Shown here: positions 3,985-5,832 of the stretch, piece by piece
Layout of the letters: every line of letters begins with the position of its first letter
Numbering within the stretch: the first letter of the stretch is position 1
Assembly (NCBI GenBank): GCA_017533165.1
Contig: JAFXIM010000212.1
Span: 1 to 5,832 of the forward strand
Source: Eggerthellaceae bacterium
GTDB lineage: Bacteria > Actinomycetota > Coriobacteriia > Coriobacteriales > Eggerthellaceae
DNA: 5,832 nucleotides
Direction: 5' to 3'
The notes under the pieces: generated by a model
Told to the model about the DNA's origin: nothing
The model's database searches: none
What the model saw: the letters and a program-made list of their open reading frames with translations, nothing else
Position numbers and translations under genes: made by a program

Positions 3985-4269
3985 ATGTTGAAAGAGAAGC
4001 GCAGGGAAATGAAGCTGACCCAGAAGGAGCTTTCCAAGGTTTCAGGCGTGCCCCTCAGGACCATCGAGAACTGGGAGCAGCTCGGCGTCGACCATGCGAC
4101 CGTCGGCAACCTCAAGAAGGTGGCCAGGGCGCTCGGATGCTCGGTCGGCGAGCTCTCGAGGAGTGACGCCCCCGCCTCCATGTCTATTTGGCAAGCACCG
4201 CGAGAACCCCGCAGCGCGAGTCGCAAGCGAGGCTCACGCCGCGCTCGTTCGCGCCAACCAGCTACTTAA
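3985..4269 (+). CDS. XRE-family regulator of segment B, with atypical C-terminal tail
   Basis: ATG start with AAGGAGG 5 nt upstream. Residues 1-60 form a compact helix-turn-helix domain: LKEKRREMKLTQKELSKVSG (helices 1-2), VPLRTIENWEQLG (recognition helix) and VGNLKKVARALGCSVGEL. It probably binds the two CCAC-N8-GTGG sites next to it and so controls itself and the 44-aa gene. From residue about 62 the frame runs through the right arm of segment B and continues as an Arg/Ser-rich tail (REPRSASRKRGSRRARSRQP) unlike a natural domain, while another frame looks coding from about 4193. The true protein may originally have been about 60-65 residues, and the tail an effect of the segment boundary or of a small frameshift near 4155-4190. 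The 94-residue end is therefore uncertain. Confidence 0.7.
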   Translation: MLKEKRREMKLTQKELSKVSGVPLRTIENWEQLGVDHATVGNLKKVARALGCSVGELSRSDAPASMSIWQAPREPRSASRKRGSRRARSRQPAT

Positions 4270-4285
4270 CAAAGGAAGGAGGTGA
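4163..4285 (+). CDS. Possible small ORF, or displaced C-terminus, in another frame
   Basis: From GTG 4163 to TGA 4285 this frame encodes 40 residues. After the arm-encoded start (TPPPPCLFGKH) it reads NPAARVASEAHAALVRANQL, a good amphipathic helix with G/C-rich third positions, unlike the overlapping XRE tail. Its stop lies 5 nt before the next gene and its last codons form that gene's AAGGAGG, as is usual inside operons. No proper ribosome binding site precedes the GTG. It may be the original 3' end of a gene whose 5' part was replaced when segment B arrived, or the XRE tail after a frameshift. Confidence 0.35.
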   Translation: MTPPPPCLFGKHRENPAARVASEAHAALVRANQLLNKGRR

Positions 4286-4290
4286 CCCGT

Positions 4291-4449
4291 TTGAAGGAAG
4301 AGCAAGTTTTCAGATGCGAGTACGGCACCGTCGTCGCTCGCGGAACGATTGACCAGAAGCTGCTGGCAGAAGGATGCCGGAGAGCGGTCCTCATGGACAT
4401 GAGGGCGAGAAGATCCAAGAAGAGAAAGGACGATGAAGATGCAGCATGA
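4291..4449 (+). CDS. Small basic protein, first gene of the right operon (unknown)
   Basis: A 52-residue product starting at TTG, chosen because the long ribosome binding site AAGGAGGTGA places GGAGG 8 nt upstream; an in-frame GTG at 4282 lies inside that site. The N-terminal half looks like a small beta-rich unit (EEQVFRCEYGTVVARGTIDQ), followed by a helix (KLLAEGCRRAVLMDMRA) and a very basic then acidic tail (RRSKKRKDDEDAA). There is no membrane segment and only two cysteines. The stop lies beyond the start of the next gene, so the two are coupled. Function unknown. Confidence 0.6.
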   Translation: MKEEQVFRCEYGTVVARGTIDQKLLAEGCRRAVLMDMRARRSKKRKDDEDAA

Positions 4450-4690
4450 AAAGAAAACGCGCCCAGCCGACCAAAGCAATGGGCGCGCGCGTAAAAGCAA
4501 CGCCATGGTATCACAACCCCCGCGCTTCTCAAAAGGAGAGGAGCGGCTCGGCCTCGCGGCCGCCGTGGCGACCTTCGCGATCATCACCTGGGGAGAGGCG
4601 GGCGTCGTGCCGGCAATCGCCGGGATCGTCACGTCCGTCGTGGTCCTCGCCGCCATCGAGATCCTTTCGAAAGGGGAGCTTGTGAAATGA
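4439..4690 (+). CDS. Two-helix membrane protein with charged N-terminus (unknown)
   Basis: I start at ATG 4439 (83 residues) because AAAGGA lies 8 nt upstream; ATG 4433 is only 2 nt from it. The first 37 residues are polar and basic (HEKKTRPADQSNGRARKS and PPRFSKGEERL). Then come two membrane helices at about 38-55 (LGLAAAVATFAIITWGEA) and 58-78 (VPAIAGIVTSVVVLAAIEIL). A short loop separates them, and the N-terminus is expected in the cytoplasm. A later ATG at 4505 would drop the basic part but has no ribosome binding site. The hairpin at 4458-4487 lies in its first codons. It overlaps the previous gene by 11 nt and the next by 4 (ATGA). Holin-like size and topology, but no family is recognised. 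Confidence 0.65.
   Translation: MQHEKKTRPADQSNGRARKSNAMVSQPPRFSKGEERLGLAAAVATFAIITWGEAGVVPAIAGIVTSVVVLAAIEILSKGELVK
4449..4487 (-). terminator. Intrinsic terminator-like hairpin reading leftward
   Basis: CGCGCCCA (4458-4465) and TGGGCGCG (4480-4487) form a perfect 8-bp GC-rich stem with a 14-nt loop. In the leftward direction the stem is followed at once by TTTTCTTTT (4457-4449). In the rightward direction no T-run follows, so the plus-strand operon should pass. No minus-strand gene is seen to its right, which makes its purpose unclear; blocking antisense transcription into segment B is one option. Confidence 0.5.
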
Positions 4691-5211
4691 GCGAACGCTT
4701 CGCCATAGCCAAGTCTGACGCCATGCAGGCGCGCTCCGCCGAGGACTACGCCGATGCTGCCAGCCTCTGGGCGCGCAAGAACCGCAGGACCTGGCACAGC
4801 CTGTGCCGCCTGCTGCGCAAGGAGGCGCGCAACCGCTCCCGCTGGGTCTACAAGCGCAGGAACGGCGCGGTCGTGCGCGACAGGCGCGGCCTTCCCGTGG
4901 TCGCCTACATGGCCCCGGTGCGCCGCGGCGACATCTTCATCATCGCGCAGATGCAGGGCATGAGCATCACCATGGCGCGCGAGTTCCGCTTCGACAACAA
5001 CATGTGGGCGACGCTCTCGCGCATGGCGATCATGTACGACCCCTCGATCGCCCACGTCGTGAACCCCCGCACCGACGAGAGCCTCGACATCAACCACATC
5101 GACCTCAAGGCGATCTGGCAGCGCCACAACCCCCTCGACGACTTCTACGCCGACACGTGGCAGGAGGCCGCCGAGATGCGCAACGACTTTCTGAGGGTGA
5201 ACTGGCTATGA
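4687..5211 (+). CDS. Conserved-looking operon protein, 174 aa, unknown function
   Basis: Starts at an ATGA overlap with the previous stop, with AAAGGGGAG upstream. It is a soluble, Arg-rich protein. Residues 1-50 are helical and basic (DYADAASLWARKNRRTWHSL, CRLLRKEARNRSRW). Then come a beta-hairpin-like stretch (VYKRRNGAVVRDRRGLPVVA), a segment GDIFIIAQMQGMSITMAREF that may be a turn plus helix, and an acidic C-terminal third with IDLKAIWQRHNPLDDFYAD. Codon use is strongly G/C at third positions, clearly coding and ahead of the shadow frames on both strands. I recognise no family. Its coupling to the RuvC-like gene (ATGA again) suggests a role in the same DNA-processing or element-maintenance step, but this is context only. 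Confidence 0.75.
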   Translation: MSERFAIAKSDAMQARSAEDYADAASLWARKNRRTWHSLCRLLRKEARNRSRWVYKRRNGAVVRDRRGLPVVAYMAPVRRGDIFIIAQMQGMSITMAREFRFDNNMWATLSRMAIMYDPSIAHVVNPRTDESLDINHIDLKAIWQRHNPLDDFYADTWQEAAEMRNDFLRVNWL

Positions 5212-5699
5212 GCATCATCGCGATAGACCCGGGCACGTCCAACACGGGCATCGTCTACATGGACGAGCGCCGCATCATCTGCTGCAAGTCCCTCACGTAC
5301 AAGGAGGCGGTCAAGATCGACCAGGCCGCCCTCATGGAGCGGGCGGAGAACATCGCACGTCAGATCATCGACTTCGCCGCAGACAAACCGCACGAGTGCA
5401 TCGTCATAGAGGGCTTCGTGACCTACCAGGAGCGGCAGAGCGCGTACACGTTCCAAACGCCGTACCTATGCGGCTACCTGCACTCCGCCCTCAAAGGTGA
5501 GAACGTCGTCATCCAGACGAGCGACAAGGTGCTCAACCCCAACCGCCGGGGAAACCTCAGCCACCTCAAGAAGCAGATGGCGAAGGGCTACGAGGTGTGG
5601 GGCGACAGCGCCAAATGCAGCAACGACCACCTGCGGAGCGCGGCGGTCCACGGGATCTACTACTACTGGCGGGCGAGGTTCCGCGCGAGAAGGGCTTAG
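5208..5699 (+). CDS. RuvC-like (RNase H fold) Holliday junction resolvase, last metal ligand altered
   Basis: A 163-residue protein, the usual length of small RuvC-type nucleases. It begins with the family's first strand, MSIIAIDPGTSNTGIVYMD, with catalytic Asp7 in the DPG motif. The second acidic position is Glu68 in CIVIEGF. The C-terminal motif is SNDHLRSAAVHGIYYYW; phage-type relatives have DHxRDAxxHG, so Asp140 and His141 are kept, but the Asp that normally follows Arg is Ser144. RuvC enzymes resolve four-way DNA junctions using two metal ions, and phage versions also trim branched DNA before packaging. Loss of one ligand could reduce or abolish cutting, unless Asp140 takes over. Start chosen by the ATGA overlap; the upstream extension in the same frame is a shadow. 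Its stop lies inside the ribosome binding site of the integrase gene. Confidence 0.8.
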   Translation: MSIIAIDPGTSNTGIVYMDERRIICCKSLTYKEAVKIDQAALMERAENIARQIIDFAADKPHECIVIEGFVTYQERQSAYTFQTPYLCGYLHSALKGENVVIQTSDKVLNPNRRGNLSHLKKQMAKGYEVWGDSAKCSNDHLRSAAVHGIYYYWRARFRARRA

Positions 5700-5707
5700 G
5701 AGGAAAC

Positions 5708-5832
5708 TTGGCGAGCATAACGACCGACAAGCGAACGGGCGGCTACCTGATCAGGGCATACGCGGGCACCGATCCCGACACGGGCAAGAGGCGCACCGCC
5801 TCGAAGACGCTGCCGCCCGACGCCACGCCGGA
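5708..5832 (+). CDS. int: Tyrosine recombinase/integrase, N-terminal arm-binding part; partial
   Basis: The frame starts at TTG with AGGAGG 4 nt upstream and runs off the window edge after 41 codons. The visible part, ASITTDKRTGGYLIRAYAG, then DPDTGKRRTASKTL, is the short three-stranded arm-type DNA-binding domain found at the start of phage and integrative-element integrases (pattern xYxIRxxxGxDPxTGKrRxxSkT). The SAM-like core-binding and catalytic domains (R...HxxR...Y) should follow outside the window. It integrates and excises the element at an attachment site, which is not visible here. Being last in a coupled operon behind the RuvC-like gene, it is probably made together with it. Confidence 0.75.
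   Translation, partial: MASITTDKRTGGYLIRAYAGTDPDTGKRRTASKTLPPDATP

Larger units (their letters stand above)
3618..4192. repeat. Inverted-repeat-bounded segment B (cassette-like)
   Basis: The left arm is 3618-3641 (GCTGAATAGACATGGAAGCG...). The right arm 4169-4192, read inward, begins GCCAAATAGACATGGAGGCG. Match is 21 of 24, with 19 of 20 over 3622-3641. The payload is a divergent regulator module: a 44-aa gene leftward and an XRE gene rightward, with promoter and operators between them. The right arm falls inside the XRE reading frame, so the end of that protein is encoded by the arm and by sequence beyond it. Beyond 4198 no further left arm follows, so this is the right end of the array. 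Confidence 0.6.

Noticed and set aside
3618..4192. Classic insertion sequence with terminal inverted repeats
   Set aside because: No transposase is encoded in any segment, no target-site duplication is evident, and the ends differ from segment to segment.
2968..4198. Recurring peptide LFGKH in plus-strand translations at three junctions, with synonymous-looking differences
   Set aside because: At 3595-3620 the frame is only a shadow running antisense to the real minus-strand gene. The base differences are better explained by each junction matching its own segment arm.
2835..4198. True integron with attC sites
   Set aside because: attC arms lie together at one cassette end and share outer RYYYAAC/GTTRRRY boxes. 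Here the arms are at opposite ends of each segment, the shared core is central, and the integrase start seen at 5708 has an arm-binding domain not found in integron integrases.
2835..4198. CRISPR array
   Set aside because: There are only two good copies of a 24-nt unit, separated by about 600 bp of genes, with no regular short spacers.
4234..5127. 297-codon minus-strand ORF opposite the right operon
   Set aside because: Its low-complexity Ala/Val/Arg/His composition is typical of an antisense shadow in GC-rich DNA, and the plus-strand genes have proper coupling and motifs.
4803..5207. Long upstream extension of the RuvC-like frame
   Set aside because: It is a Pro/Arg/His-rich shadow of the 174-aa gene. 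The ATG at 5208 has the ATGA overlap and the exact family start.

Overview
The window looks like part of an integrated mobile element (prophage or integrative element) of a GC-rich Gram-positive bacterium. My best guess is an actinobacterium of the Coriobacteriia type. This is an inference from GC-rich codon use, strong AGGAGG ribosome binding sites before almost every gene, and GTG/TTG starts. The content is typical of such elements: three complete XRE-type regulators and one broken one, many genes under 90 codons, a RuvC-like nuclease, and the start of a tyrosine integrase at the right edge.

Layout. Left arm, minus strand (1-1695): an XRE regulator (1336-1695) is translationally coupled to a DUF2806-like protein (440-1342). 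It is followed by the start of a serine-recombinase-like protein whose nucleophilic serine is an alanine (1-232, cut by the window edge). A divergent control region (1696-1857) holds one promoter per direction and two copies of CAACA-N7-TGTTG, one filling the -35/-10 spacer of the rightward promoter. Rightward from there (1858-2813) comes a run of small genes: a 69-aa helical protein, a Cro-sized XRE protein, a 60-aa two-helix membrane protein, a truncated XRE-like ORF and a 58-aa unknown.

The middle (2835-4192) is the most unusual part. Three consecutive segments of about 140, 615 and 575 bp are each bounded by their own imperfect inverted repeat of about 24-26 bp. The arm sequence differs between segments, but its outer end is shared (left arms of A and B GCTGAATA; right arms, read inward, GCCRAATA or similar), and so is a spacer near AAGCACTTTGAAA between segments. 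This reads like a small array of gene cassettes that each carry a private palindromic end. Segment A holds two convergent genes (34-aa membrane peptide; 135-aa protein with a C-terminal membrane helix) whose stops share CTAG. Segment B holds a divergent pair, a 44-aa Lys/Ser/Ala-rich protein and an XRE regulator. It has a near-consensus promoter with a CCAC-N8-GTGG operator in its spacer, and a second copy of that operator inside a 22-bp perfect palindrome ahead of the XRE gene.

The right part (4291-5832) is a compact plus-strand operon with 4-nt overlaps: a 52-aa basic protein, an 83-aa two-helix membrane protein, a 174-aa unknown, a RuvC-fold protein (Asp7 and Glu68 present, last metal ligand apparently Ser144) and the integrase N-terminus.

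Taken together, the two divergent XRE/operator modules could make lysogeny-like switches, the integrase would move the element, and the RuvC-like protein would act on branched DNA. The cassette interpretation of 2835-4192 is the candidate for a new system. It rests on sequence symmetry alone, and no function has been shown.
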